Assembly: GCA_944319945.1 (NCBI GenBank)
Contig: CALUFN010000008.1
Span: forward strand, 1 to 64,000
DNA length: 64,000 bases
From: an uncultured Prevotella sp.
Lineage (GTDB): Bacteria > Bacteroidota > Bacteroidia > Bacteroidales > Bacteroidaceae
Direction of reading: 5' to 3'
Position numbers and translations under genes: made by a program
Notes under the pieces: generated by a model
Seen by the model: only the letters and a program-made list of their open reading frames with translations
Told to the model about the DNA's origin: nothing
The model's database searches: none
Part shown: piece after piece, positions 51,741 through 60,644 of the stretch
Numbering within the stretch: the first letter of the stretch is position 1
How the letters are laid out: each line of letters begins with the position of its first letter

Positions 51741-52442
51741 TTATTTGTCAACTCTTTTAAACGTACTGTTGCCGAGGTTTATCTGCAGGCCCACGTTGAT
51801 GTCGAAATAACCGTTGCTTCCGGATTGGCCGGTATCATGTTCCACGCCGACGAATCCACTTGAGACTACGTTGTAAGCGATGTCGAAGTAAATCTTGAAT
51901 CTACTGTCAATGCGGAAGGTGTTGCCTATGCCGAAGCCCAACAGCGGCGAGCCTTTTGAAACACCGAAGCAATATACGCCGCCTGCGCGCGGATATACCT
52001 GGAAGTTCCAAAGCCGTTCTTCGTCGTATCCGAAAAACAGGTTGTGGATGTCAAGCTGGATGTCGCCTACGAATGCGAGATATCCTCCCTTGTCCATGTT
52101 CACTCCGCAGTCGTAGAACGGGGCGAGCCATGCAGCGTGGCCGTTCTCAAATAGTTTGATGCCGTTTTCCCAGTTTACCTTTGCGCGCAGGCCGAGTCCC
52201 GGCGTAAACCAGCGTCCTGCAGCGGCGTTTACGCCGAATGTCTTACCGTTAGGGAAAACGTGTGCGAAATTGTGTTTATAAGGATTTTGTAGCGACATGT
52301 CGAGTCCTACCTGTACGTACCAGTTGCTCCAAAACGAGTTGGTTGCCACAGCGTATTTGGCCGGACTCTCTTTAGGGACTTGCGCGCTAACCGTACCTAT
52401 GGCCGTGAACGCGAAGGCCAATGCGATTAATATTCTCTTCAT
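51741..52442 (-). CDS. Outer membrane beta-barrel protein (paralogue 2)
   Basis: A 233-residue paralogue of the downstream gene. The ATG at 52442 is chosen because it gives a clean signal peptide, MKRILIALAFAFTAIGTVSA; the longer frame from 52520 adds a hydrophilic stretch before the signal. Shared barrel segments are TNSFWSNWYVQVGLDMSLQN, FPNGKTFGVNAAAGRWFTPG and GSNGYFDINVGLQINLGN. A -7 match (TACCTTTG on the minus strand, 52516-52509) lies 67 bases upstream. The tandem copies point to a local duplication. Confidence 0.82.
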   Translation of the reverse strand: MKRILIALAFAFTAIGTVSAQVPKESPAKYAVATNSFWSNWYVQVGLDMSLQNPYKHNFAHVFPNGKTFGVNAAAGRWFTPGLGLRAKVNWENGIKLFENGHAAWLAPFYDCGVNMDKGGYLAFVGDIQLDIHNLFFGYDEERLWNFQVYPRAGGVYCFGVSKGSPLLGFGIGNTFRIDSRFKIYFDIAYNVVSSGFVGVEHDTGQSGSNGYFDINVGLQINLGNSTFKRVDK

Positions 52443-52508
52443 ATATTTTGTTGTTGGTATTTGCAAAGGATATTTAGTATTTGCGTAGATCATTGCCGTA
52501 TTTGCGTG

Positions 52509-52516
52509 CAAAGGTA
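52509..52516 (-). promoter_or_regulatory. Probable -7 element for the barrel pair
   Basis: The minus strand reads TACCTTTG, matching TAnnTTTG. It lies inside the longer reading frame from 52520, which further supports the shorter start at 52442. No clear -33 TTTG. Confidence 0.5.
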
Positions 52517-52626
52517 ACATTTTCAGGCGAAATATAACGTATTTTGATATTTTTTTGTTTATTTAGTGTTACAAATCCCGCGTCTTTGCGTTATTGTAAA
52601 AAATCATACAACTTAAATATTATACT

Positions 52627-53559
52627 ATGGTATATAATGAATTAGGTAAGACAGGAATGCGTGTGTCAAATCTCGGCTTCGGAGCGTCGTCGCTCGGAGG
52701 GGTGTTTCATGACATACGCGAGGCCGAAGGTATAAAGGCCGTTCATACGGCTGTAGACAACGGTATTAACTTCATCGACGTGTCGCCGTATTACGGCCAT
52801 TATAAGGCCGAGACCGTGCTGGGCAAGGCTCTTAAGGAGATACCGAGAGACAAGTATTATCTCTCTACGAAGGTTGGACGTTACGGTAAGGACGGCGTAA
52901 ACACGTGGGATTATTCGGCAAAGCGCGTGACCGACAGCGTATATGAAAGCATGCAACGCCTCAACATAGACTATATCGACCTGATAAACGTGCACGACGT
53001 AGAGTTTGCCGACCTCAACCAAGTAGTAGGAGAGACCTTGCCTGCGCTCGTGGCGTTGCGCAACAAGGGCGTGGTTGGCCACGTGGGGATAACCGACTTG
53101 CAGCCGGAAAACCTGAAGTGGGTGATAGAGCATGTGCCGGCTGGCACCGTAGAGTCAGTGCTCAATTTCTGCCATTACAGTCTCAACGACGAGATGCTGA
53201 CTGATTATCTTGACTTTTTCGAGGCCAACAATGTTGGCGTGGTGAACGCTTCGCCGTTCTCAATGGGGCTGCTGTCGCAGCGCGGCGCTCCTGATTGGCA
53301 TCCGGCTCCAAAGGAGTTGAAGGAGGCTTGCAGGCGTGCGGCCGACTATTGCAACACGAAGAATTACCCGATTGAGAAACTGGCCGTGCAGTATTCTACA
53401 AGCAATCCGCGCATCGCGACGACGCTGTTCAGCTCGGCTAATCCTGCCAACGTGCTGAAGAACATTGCCTACGTCAACGAACCGATGGACGGCGAGCTGG
53501 TAAAAGAAGTGCAGAAAATCATCGGCGACCAGATGCGCGTGCGTTGGGCTAACACTTAA
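52627..53559 (+). CDS. Aldo/keto reductase, probable L-galactose dehydrogenase
   Basis: A 310-residue NAD(P)-dependent aldo/keto reductase: MRVSNLGFGASSLGGVFHDI start, catalytic Asp/Tyr in FIDVSPYYGHY, catalytic Lys in LSTKVGRYG. It resembles L-galactose/L-fucose dehydrogenases of the plant type. With the following amidohydrolase, sugar permease and zinc alcohol dehydrogenase, it forms the same gene set I recall from Bacteroides vulgatus, where the aldo/keto reductase oxidises L-galactose to the lactone. That substrate is inferred from synteny; L-fucose is the main alternative. Confidence 0.83.
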   Translation: MVYNELGKTGMRVSNLGFGASSLGGVFHDIREAEGIKAVHTAVDNGINFIDVSPYYGHYKAETVLGKALKEIPRDKYYLSTKVGRYGKDGVNTWDYSAKRVTDSVYESMQRLNIDYIDLINVHDVEFADLNQVVGETLPALVALRNKGVVGHVGITDLQPENLKWVIEHVPAGTVESVLNFCHYSLNDEMLTDYLDFFEANNVGVVNASPFSMGLLSQRGAPDWHPAPKELKEACRRAADYCNTKNYPIEKLAVQYSTSNPRIATTLFSSANPANVLKNIAYVNEPMDGELVKEVQKIIGDQMRVRWANT

Positions 53560-53732
53560 CGGCCACCGCCGCGACGGCCGTTTAACCGTGACCGATAGGC
53601 ACCGACAGCCTACAAGCGTCGGCCGATCAATAATCATGGGTCGTGAAAGGTGGCCTTTTGCGTTGCGAAAGGTTACCTCTTACGGCCTGAAACATGACCT
53701 TTTACGCGCTAAAAAGCATTGGTTTAAGATGT
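53556..53732. repeat. 22-base palindromic repeat, four tandem units, plus GC hairpin
   Basis: AACGGCC/GGCCGTT (about 53558-53583) forms a short hairpin at the end of the aldo/keto reductase gene. Units of the 22-base repeat start at 53645, 53667, 53689 and 53711; cores are GAAAGGTGGCCTTTTG, GAAAGGTTACCTCTTAC and GAAACATGACCTTTTAC, and the fourth (AAAAAGCAT) is degenerate. The remaining 130 bases before the amidohydrolase show no gene or promoter. Confidence 0.8.
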
Positions 53733-53862
53733 GTATTGTAATCAGTTGTCAATCAATCATTTACACCTGTATCAAAAATCAATGCTTTATGAATGGTCGA
53801 ACGCGCTACGGCACGACGGCGGATGGAATGAAAACAACAAAATGAAAATATCAGAAAAGTAG

Positions 53863-54786
53863 ATGACATATACTATTATTGATGCGCATTCGCATCTGTG
53901 GCTGCGCCAAGACACTTCGTGGAACGGCATGCCTATACGCACGTTGAAAGACGGACGCTCGTTTTTCTTGACCGAGGAGGTGCAAATGCTGCCGCCGTTC
54001 ATGATTGACGGGCGCAACACGGCAGAGGTGTTCTTGTCTAACATGAACTATGCCCAAGTAGGCGGAGCCGTGGTCGTGCAAGAGTTTATAGACGGACTGC
54101 AAAATGACTACCTCGAGCAGGTAGGGCGTGAGCATCCTGACCGTTTTTTCGTATTCGGGATGTGCGATTATTTCAACGACGGATTCGTCGACGAGGCTAA
54201 GGCGTTGGCTGGTCGCGGGTTTAAGGGATTGGCCGTGCCAGGCCACAGGCTTATCCTGTCAGACCGCCGTATCGCCCTTAACTCTGATGAGATGATGTCA
54301 ATGTTCCATTTCATGGAAGACAACGGCATGACGCTCTCCGTGTGTCTTGCCGAGAACAATCTGCAGACCGAAGAGATGCGTGAGGTGATACAGGAGTGTC
54401 CGGCACTTAAGATAGCGATAGGTCATTTCGGCATGGTCACCGCCCCCGGGTGGAAAGACCAGCTGAAGCTCGCCTTGTATGACAACGTGATGATAGAGTC
54501 AGGCGGCATTACTTGGCTGTTCAACGAGGAGTTTTATCCGTTTAAGGGTGCCGTCCGCGCCATCCGCCAGGCTATCGACACCGTGGGGGCGGACAAGTTG
54601 ATGTGGGGCTCCGATTATCCACGTACCATTACGGCCATAACTTATAAGATGTCTTATGACTTCGTAGTAAAGTCAGACGAACTTTCAGACGAAGAGAAGG
54701 CGTTGTTCTTAGGCGAAAACGCCCGTAAGTTCTACGGCTTCGACAATTTGCCCGATCTTCCGTATGTTAAGAACATGTCTGAATGA
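53863..54786 (+). CDS. Amidohydrolase-family lactonase, probable L-galactono-lactonase
   Basis: A 307-residue metal-dependent hydrolase of the Amidohydro_2 type. His9 and His11 in DAHSHLW, His181-region AIGHFGM, and the catalytic Asp in WGSDYPRTI are the metal and acid-base residues. Sugar lactonases and decarboxylases share this fold. Placed after an aldo/keto sugar dehydrogenase, it should open the sugar lactone; in B. vulgatus the equivalent gene product hydrolyses L-galactono-lactone. It is separated from the dehydrogenase by a 303-base repeat-bearing gap. Confidence 0.82.
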   Translation: MTYTIIDAHSHLWLRQDTSWNGMPIRTLKDGRSFFLTEEVQMLPPFMIDGRNTAEVFLSNMNYAQVGGAVVVQEFIDGLQNDYLEQVGREHPDRFFVFGMCDYFNDGFVDEAKALAGRGFKGLAVPGHRLILSDRRIALNSDEMMSMFHFMEDNGMTLSVCLAENNLQTEEMREVIQECPALKIAIGHFGMVTAPGWKDQLKLALYDNVMIESGGITWLFNEEFYPFKGAVRAIRQAIDTVGADKLMWGSDYPRTITAITYKMSYDFVVKSDELSDEEKALFLGENARKFYGFDNLPDLPYVKNMSE

Positions 54787-55047
54787 CATAATCCTTTCAC
54801 GTTGCGCGGGCATACGGCTTCAGGGCCGGCATAAGCACTGTGGCATGTCTGTGACGATATTGAATTAAGATGAAAACAAACGACGTATTTGCATGAACGC
54901 TAATCAAATCAATCATATATATAATGTATGTAGGCAAATTTACGAATGAAGCCCGTATGTCGTCACCGGTCAGGCTGCGTAGCTTATGGGCCCCGCAACG
55001 TTTGAATCTGATAATCTGCAACCATAAAAACCAAAACAAACAATAGC

Positions 55048-56295
55048 ATGAAACGAACCAATTACGCAGTGCCTTTGGCATTGATATTTTGCCTGTTCTT
55101 CCTGTGGGCGATAAGCAGCAACCTGCTGCCTACGATGATCAGGCAGCTAATGAAGACGTGCGAGCTTAACACGTTCGAGGCGTCGTTTACCGAGAGCGCC
55201 TATTGGCTGGCGTATTTTATATTCCCGATACCGATAGCCATGTTCATGAAGCGTTACAGCTACAAGGCCGGCATCGTGTTCGGCCTGTCTTTGGCGGCAC
55301 TTGGAGGCTTCCTGTTTTTCCCGGCGGCGATAGTCAAGTCGTATTGGGTTTACCTTTGTGTGTTTTTCGTGATAGCCACGGGCATGTGCTTCCTTGAGAC
55401 TGCGGCCAATCCTTACGTCACCGTGCTCGGCAAGCCGGAGACGGCCATACGCCGCCTTAACTTGGCCCAGTCGTTCAACGGTCTCGGGGCTTTCATCGCC
55501 GCAATGTTCCTCAGCAAGCTCGTGCTGAGCGGCAACAACTACACGCGCGACACCCTTCCTGCTGACTTTGCCGGCGGTTGGGAGGCTTACATCCAGCAAG
55601 AGACCGAATCGATGCGCCTGCCTTATCTTGTGCTCGGGCTTATGCTCTTGGTCGTAGCGATAATCTTCGTTTTCACGAAGTTTCCGAAAATAGCCGACGA
55701 GAAGGCCGACGGTGAAGGTGGCAAGCTGATAGACTTCTCAGTGTTGAAGCGCTCGCACCTGCGTTGGGGCGTGATAGCCCAATTCTTTTACAATGGCGGG
55801 CAGACGGCGATAAACAGCTTGTTCCTTGTATATTGCTGCGTGTATGCCGGTCTTGACGAGGCTACGGCCACAACCTTTTTCGGCTTTTACATGCTTGCGT
55901 TTTTGTTAGGCAGATGGGTGGGCACTGCGTTGATGGTCAGGTTCCGTCCGCAGAGCATGCTCTTGTTTTATTCGCTCATGCTGATTCTGCTGTGCTTGGT
56001 GATTTGCGTTTTCGGCGGATACGTAGGCCTTTACGCCATGCTTGCCGTGTCATTCTTCATGTCTATAATCTATCCCACGCAATTCTCTTTGGCCTTGCAG
56101 GGGTTAGGTTCGCAGACTAAGAGCGGTTCGGCATTCCTCGTAATGGCGATTGTCGGCAACGCTTGCCTGCCGCAGTTTACGGCCTACGTGATGCATGTCA
56201 ACGAGCACATCTACCACATAGCATACGTGGTTCCTATGATATGTTTTGCCTTCTGCGCTTATTATGGCTGGCGCGGAAGCGTGATAAAGGATTAA
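55048..56295 (+). CDS. FucP-like sugar:proton MFS symporter
   Basis: A 415-residue, 12-helix permease of the FucP (L-fucose/proton symporter) family. LALIFCLFFLWAISSNLLPT and FLETAANPYVTVLG are the family signatures; the N-terminal Asp-containing region of FucP is replaced by LLPTMIRQLMKTCEL. IYPTQFSLALQGLGSQTKSG is the second-half motif. L-galactose and L-fucose differ only at C6, so a FucP-like carrier fits an L-galactose pathway. It is 261 bases after the lactonase, with no obvious terminator, and 23 bases before the alcohol dehydrogenase. Confidence 0.87.
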   Translation: MKRTNYAVPLALIFCLFFLWAISSNLLPTMIRQLMKTCELNTFEASFTESAYWLAYFIFPIPIAMFMKRYSYKAGIVFGLSLAALGGFLFFPAAIVKSYWVYLCVFFVIATGMCFLETAANPYVTVLGKPETAIRRLNLAQSFNGLGAFIAAMFLSKLVLSGNNYTRDTLPADFAGGWEAYIQQETESMRLPYLVLGLMLLVVAIIFVFTKFPKIADEKADGEGGKLIDFSVLKRSHLRWGVIAQFFYNGGQTAINSLFLVYCCVYAGLDEATATTFFGFYMLAFLLGRWVGTALMVRFRPQSMLLFYSLMLILLCLVICVFGGYVGLYAMLAVSFFMSIIYPTQFSLALQGLGSQTKSGSAFLVMAIVGNACLPQFTAYVMHVNEHIYHIAYVVPMICFAFCAYYGWRGSVIKD

Positions 56296-56318
56296 AATAG
56301 AAAACATTTTTAGTTACA

Positions 56319-57335
56319 ATGAAAGCAGTACGTATTGCCGCGCCGTTGCAAATAGGCGTGGCCGAGATTGAAAAGCCTGAAATCAAGGCTGATGAAATTT
56401 TGGTGAAAATCAAGTATGTCGGTTTCTGCGGTTCTGACCTCAACACTTACAGAGGTCGCAACCCTATGGTGAAGATGCCGGTGGTGCCGGGCCATGAGGT
56501 AGGTGCGGTTATAGAGAAGGTGGGCAGCAACGTGCCTGACACGTTTAAGGAAGGCATGACCGTAACGCTCAACCCGTACACCAACTGTGGCAGTTGTGCA
56601 TCGTGCCGCAACGGAAGATACAACGCCTGCGAGCATAACGAGACTCTCGGCGTACAACGTCAGGGCGTGATGTGCGAATATGCGGCACTGCCGTGGACTA
56701 AGGTTATTCCGGCCGGCGACATACCCGTGCGCACTTGTGCGCTGATCGAGCCTATGAGCGTAGGCTTCCATGCGGTGTCGCGCGCCGGCGTGACCGACAA
56801 CATGGTTGTAATGGTAATCGGCTGCGGCATGGTCGGATTAGGAGCCGTCATGCGTGCTTCTTTGCGTGGCGCGATTGTAATTGCCGCCGATGTTGACGAC
56901 GAAAAATTGACGCTTGCGTGCGAAGCTGGAGCGTCTTACACGATTAACACGATAACCGAGAACGTGCATGAGCGTGTGCAGCAGATAACAGGCGGCTACG
57001 GTGCTGACGTTGTGATAGAGGCCGTAGGCAGCCCTGTTACCTACGTGATGGCCGTAAACGAAGTAGGATTCACTGGATGCGTTACTTGCATCGGCTATGC
57101 GCAGAATGAAGTGTCGTTCCAAACCAAGCTGTTTGTACAGAAGGAACTTGACATCCGTGGCTCACGCAATGCTACTCCTGAAGATTTCCGCGCCGTCATC
57201 AACTGTATAAGCACAGGGCGTTATCCGATAGAAAAGTTTATTTCGCGCGTCGTGAAACCGGAGGAGGCTGCCGAAGCGATGAAAGAGTGGAGCGATAATC
57301 CCGGCAAGGTGTTTAGGATATTGGTAGAGTTTTAA
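56319..57335 (+). CDS. Zinc-dependent alcohol dehydrogenase, probable L-galactonate dehydrogenase
   Basis: A 338-residue medium-chain zinc dehydrogenase: catalytic zinc site CGSDLNTYRGR and GHEVGAVIE, structural zinc loop CGSCASCRNGRYNAC, and cofactor loop VIGCGMVGLGAVM. Relatives oxidise sugar acids and polyols. In the B. vulgatus L-galactose pathway a zinc dehydrogenase converts L-galactonate to D-tagaturonate, which enters uronate catabolism. The same role is inferred from gene order. A strong terminator follows. Confidence 0.86.
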   Translation: MKAVRIAAPLQIGVAEIEKPEIKADEILVKIKYVGFCGSDLNTYRGRNPMVKMPVVPGHEVGAVIEKVGSNVPDTFKEGMTVTLNPYTNCGSCASCRNGRYNACEHNETLGVQRQGVMCEYAALPWTKVIPAGDIPVRTCALIEPMSVGFHAVSRAGVTDNMVVMVIGCGMVGLGAVMRASLRGAIVIAADVDDEKLTLACEAGASYTINTITENVHERVQQITGGYGADVVIEAVGSPVTYVMAVNEVGFTGCVTCIGYAQNEVSFQTKLFVQKELDIRGSRNATPEDFRAVINCISTGRYPIEKFISRVVKPEEAAEAMKEWSDNPGKVFRILVEF

Positions 57336-57357
57336 TTGTTTGATTGGTTTTATGTGT

Positions 57358-57395
57358 GGCCGATAGATTAAGTTTCGCTTATTCTATCGGCCTTT
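57358..57395 (+). terminator. Terminator of the sugar-oxidation gene set
   Basis: GGCCGATAGA (57358-57367) and TCTATCGGCC (57383-57392) form a perfect 10-base stem with a 15-base loop, followed by TTT, 22 bases after the dehydrogenase stop. Confidence 0.85.
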
Positions 57396-57497
57396 CCCAT
57401 TTTACGGCGAAAGGCGATGTAATATATTGATTGTTTATTGAAAATGGTCCAGTATTATGTAAATTGAAATAATTATCGCAAAATAAGTTATAATATG

Positions 57498-57529
57498 TTT
57501 GTTTGATTCAACTTTTATTATTAGTTTTG
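57498..57529 (+). promoter_or_regulatory. Promoter of the leu operon
   Basis: TTTG (57498-57501), 20 bases, TAGTTTTG (57522-57529): a full consensus match. Transcription should start near 57536, 17 bases before the leader peptide ATG. Confidence 0.82.
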
Positions 57530-57552
57530 CAACAGAATCAAAATTAAACGAT

Positions 57553-57654
57553 ATGATACGGCAGCTAAGTATGTTCAACATCTTCTTCCTACGGCTTAAA
57601 GATGGAGTCGTAAGCGGTAAAGTGTGCATTTGGCGAACGTGTCAACATGTATGA
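57553..57654 (+). CDS. leuL: leu operon leader peptide
   Basis: A 33-codon frame, ATG at 57553 and TGA at 57652-57654. It starts MIRQLSMFNIFFLRLKDGVV and ends in CQHV. Codons 13-15 (CTA CGG CTT, Leu-Arg-Leu) lie exactly on arm 1 of the attenuator, and Leu5 also uses the codon CTA. Codons 19, 20, 24 and 33 are Val and 2, 10 and 28 are Ile. The stop codon sits at the foot of the terminator stem. Its position between the promoter and terminator, and the codon-arm coincidence, are the evidence; no family was recognised. Confidence 0.75.
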   Translation: MIRQLSMFNIFFLRLKDGVVSGKVCIWRTCQHV

Positions 57655-57687
57655 ACCTTTCTCACTTTACGGTGCGAGAGGTTTTTT
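57589..57687 (+). terminator. Leucine attenuator: competing hairpins upstream of leuA
   Basis: Arm 1 TACGGCTTA (57590-57598) pairs with arm 2 TAAGCGGTA (57611-57619), one mismatch. Arm 2, as GTAAAGTG (57617-57624), instead pairs perfectly with arm 3 CACTTTAC (57663-57670). Arm 3 region AACCTTTCTCAC (57654-57665) pairs with arm 4 GTGCGAGAGGTT (57672-57683), one wobble and one mismatch, followed by TTTTTT. A ribosome stalled at the Leu codons covers arm 1, frees arm 2, and blocks the terminator. leuA starts 22 bases after the U-run. Confidence 0.82.
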
Positions 57688-57709
57688 AGTAATATAACAT
57701 ATTATAAAG

Positions 57710-59206
57710 ATGAGCGAGAGATTATTTATTTTCGACACAACATTGAGAGACGGTGAGCAGGTGCCGGGATGCCAGCTTAACACCGTTGAGAAGATACAAG
57801 TAGCCAAACAACTGGAACAGTTGGGCGTTGATGTCATCGAAGCCGGCTTCCCGATATCCAGTCCGGGTGATTTCAATTCCGTAATAGAGATTTCAAAAGC
57901 CGTTACGTGGCCTACGATATGCGCATTGACGCGTGCTGTGCAGAAAGACATCGACGTGGCCTCGGAGTCCCTACGGTACGCCAAGCATAAGCGAATCCAT
58001 ACGGGAATAGGAACAAGCGATTCTCACATAAGGTATAAATTCAACAGCAACCGTGATGAAATAATCGAACGGGCGGTGGCTGCTGTGAAATATGCCAAGA
58101 AATATGTTGAGGATGTGGAGTTTTACGCCGAAGACGCCGGGCGAACGGATAATGAGTATCTTGCCCGTGTGGTGGAAGCTGTCATTAAGGCAGGAGCCAC
58201 GGTTGTGAACATTCCCGACACCACAGGCTATTGTCTTCCCGTAGAGTACGGCGCAAAGATAAAGTATCTGCTTGAGCATGTCGACAACATTGATAAGGCA
58301 ATAATATCCACTCACTGCCATAATGATCTGGGTATGGCAACGGCTAACACGTTGAGCGGCGTGATGAACGGCGCGCGCCAAGTGGAGGTGACGATTAACG
58401 GAATAGGCGAGAGGGCTGGAAATACGTCACTTGAAGAGATTGCCATGATTCTGAAATGCCATAAGAGGCTGAATGTTGACACGAACATTAATACTACCAA
58501 AATATATCCTACGAGCAGAATGGTCAGCAGCCTGATGAATATGCCCGTCCAGCCCAACAAGGCCGTGGTGGGACGCAACGCGTTTGCGCATTCAAGCGGA
58601 ATACATCAGGACGGAGTGCTGAAAAACGTTGACACGTATGAAATAATGGACCCGAAGGACGTAGGCCTTGACGATAATTCGATAGTGCTTACGGCGCGAA
58701 GCGGAAGGGCGGCGCTGAAATATCGTCTTGGCGTGCTTGGCGTGAACATAGGAAACGAGGATAAGCTCGATAACATTTATCAGAATTTCTTGAAACTGGC
58801 AGATAAGAAGAAAGAAATCAATGATGATGACATCTTGATGCTTGCCGGTGCTGATAGGGCCGAGGCTCACTCCGTCAAACTTGATTTCCTGCAGGTTACT
58901 ACGGGGATGGGGGTCAAGAGCGTTGCAAGTATCGGGCTTGACATATCCGGGCAGAAGTTTGAAGAGGCATCAACCGGCAACGGTCCCGTCGACGCTGCGA
59001 TAAAAGCGTTGAAGAAGATAATACAAAAACAGATGACTCTTAAGGAATTTACCATACAGGCCATTAGTAAAGGGTCTGACGACATAGGTAAAGTACACAT
59101 GCAGGTAGAATATGACGGAAGCATTTATTATGGTTTTGGGGCCAATACCGACATAGTTACGGCTTCTGTTGAAGCGTACATTGATTGTATAAACAAATTC
59201 AAGTAA
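57710..59206 (+). CDS. leuA: 2-isopropylmalate synthase
   Basis: LeuA condenses acetyl-CoA with 2-oxoisovalerate, the committed step to leucine. The 498-residue protein starts [17 protein letters not shown] (catalytic Arg/Asp), has the metal motif [36 protein letters not shown], and a C-terminal LeuA dimer/allosteric domain (about 370-498) for leucine feedback. It is the first gene of leuA-leuC-leuD-cimA-like-leuB, with a nine-base gap to leuC. Expression is expected to be controlled by the attenuator just upstream. Confidence 0.95.
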   Translation: MSERLFIFDTTLRDGEQVPGCQLNTVEKIQVAKQLEQLGVDVIEAGFPISSPGDFNSVIEISKAVTWPTICALTRAVQKDIDVASESLRYAKHKRIHTGIGTSDSHIRYKFNSNRDEIIERAVAAVKYAKKYVEDVEFYAEDAGRTDNEYLARVVEAVIKAGATVVNIPDTTGYCLPVEYGAKIKYLLEHVDNIDKAIISTHCHNDLGMATANTLSGVMNGARQVEVTINGIGERAGNTSLEEIAMILKCHKRLNVDTNINTTKIYPTSRMVSSLMNMPVQPNKAVVGRNAFAHSSGIHQDGVLKNVDTYEIMDPKDVGLDDNSIVLTARSGRAALKYRLGVLGVNIGNEDKLDNIYQNFLKLADKKKEINDDDILMLAGADRAEAHSVKLDFLQVTTGMGVKSVASIGLDISGQKFEEASTGNGPVDAAIKALKKIIQKQMTLKEFTIQAISKGSDDIGKVHMQVEYDGSIYYGFGANTDIVTASVEAYIDCINKFK

Positions 59207-59214
59207 GATAATAT

Positions 59215-60609
59215 ATGAATACTCTTTTCGACAAGATTTGGGATAAGCATGTTGTGCAAATTGTTGAAGACGGACCAACGCAATTATATATCGACCGCCT
59301 TTATTGTCATGAAGTAACGTCGCCTCAGGCCTTTTCTGGACTGCGTGAGCGTGGCTTGAAGTGTTTCAGGCCAAAGCAGATATTCTGCATGCCAGACCAT
59401 AACACGCCGACGCACGATCAGGATAAGCCGATAGAAGACCCCGTTTCGAGAAAACAAGTTGAAACGTTGAAAACCAATGCGGAAGAGTTCGGTCTGGCAT
59501 ATTACGGCATGATGGATGAGAATAACGGCATCATACACGTGGTAGGGCCGGAGAAGGGACTGTCATTGCCAGGCATGACGATAGTTTGCGGAGATTCACA
59601 TACAAGCACTCATGGAGCGGTTGGGGCCGTTGCATTCGGCATAGGAACGAGTGAAGTGGAAATGGTTCTGGCTTCGCAATGCATCCTGCAACAGAAGCCG
59701 AAGTCGATGAGAATTAACGTAAACGGAAAACTTGGACGCGGTGTTACGGCTAAAGACGTAGCCCTTTATTTAATGTCAAAGTTGACGACATCCGGAGCTA
59801 CTGGGTATTTTGTCGAGTATTCGGGCGACGTTGTGCGCGAAATGTCAATGGAAGGTAGATTGACATTGTGTAACCTGTCTATAGAAATGGGAGCGAGGGG
59901 CGGCTTTGTAGCTCCTGACGACATTACGTTTAAATACTTGAAAGGCAAAGATTACGCTCCAAAAGGTGAAGAATGGGATAAGGCGGTTGCATATTGGCTT
60001 ACGTTAAAAAGCGACAATGATGCCGTCTTTGATAAAGAGTTGGCTTTTGATGCTTCAGACATAGAGCCGCGTATAACGTATGGCACAAATCCCGGTATGG
60101 GCATAGGTGTTTCCGAGTCTATACCGACGCTTGAATCGATTGACGAAAACGGCAAAGCGTCTTTCTTAAAGTCGCTTGATTATATGGGATTCAAACCGGG
60201 AGAGAAACTTCTTGGCCATAAGGTGGATTACGTGTTCTTGGGAGCGTGTACTAACGGCCGACTTGAAGATTTCAGAGCGTTTGCTTCGATCGTAAAAGGC
60301 CGGCGTAAGTCAGATTCGGTCGTAGCATGGCTCGTGCCTGGGTCTTGGTCGGTATATAGGCAGTTAAGGGGAGAAGGCATTGACGTAATATTGAAAGATG
60401 CCGGATTCGATATCCGTCAACCGGGATGCTCGGCTTGTCTTGCCATGAATGATGACAAGGTGCCGTCAGGTAAATATTCCGTATCAACGAGCAATAGAAA
60501 TTTTGAAGGGCGCCAGGGTCCGGGGGCGCGTACTATTTTGGCGAGTCCGTTGGTTGCAGCGGCGGCAGCCGTGACCGGCGTTATAACCGACCCGCGTGAT
60601 TTAATGTAA
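59215..60609 (+). CDS. leuC: 3-isopropylmalate dehydratase large subunit
   Basis: LeuC with LeuD isomerises 2- to 3-isopropylmalate by dehydration and hydration. The 464-residue aconitase-family subunit has the substrate segments [20 protein letters not shown] and the [4Fe-4S] cysteines in [14 protein letters not shown] and [11 protein letters not shown], plus [10 protein letters not shown] near the end. The same heterodimer can serve citramalate, which matters because a second synthase gene lies in the operon. Confidence 0.97.
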   Translation: MNTLFDKIWDKHVVQIVEDGPTQLYIDRLYCHEVTSPQAFSGLRERGLKCFRPKQIFCMPDHNTPTHDQDKPIEDPVSRKQVETLKTNAEEFGLAYYGMMDENNGIIHVVGPEKGLSLPGMTIVCGDSHTSTHGAVGAVAFGIGTSEVEMVLASQCILQQKPKSMRINVNGKLGRGVTAKDVALYLMSKLTTSGATGYFVEYSGDVVREMSMEGRLTLCNLSIEMGARGGFVAPDDITFKYLKGKDYAPKGEEWDKAVAYWLTLKSDNDAVFDKELAFDASDIEPRITYGTNPGMGIGVSESIPTLESIDENGKASFLKSLDYMGFKPGEKLLGHKVDYVFLGACTNGRLEDFRAFASIVKGRRKSDSVVAWLVPGSWSVYRQLRGEGIDVILKDAGFDIRQPGCSACLAMNDDKVPSGKYSVSTSNRNFEGRQGPGARTILASPLVAAAAAVTGVITDPRDLM

Positions 60610-60644
60610 ATGATATATTTTCATATAATAAATTGGTAAATAAG

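Noticed and set aside
53645..53732. Possible CRISPR array
   Set aside because: The interval between palindromic cores is only about six bases, the period is fixed at 22, there are at most four units and no cas genes nearby.
53588..53845. Open frame of 85 codons across the 22-base repeat array
   Set aside because: It consists largely of translated palindromic units and ends before the amidohydrolase; no start signal and no protein-like composition.
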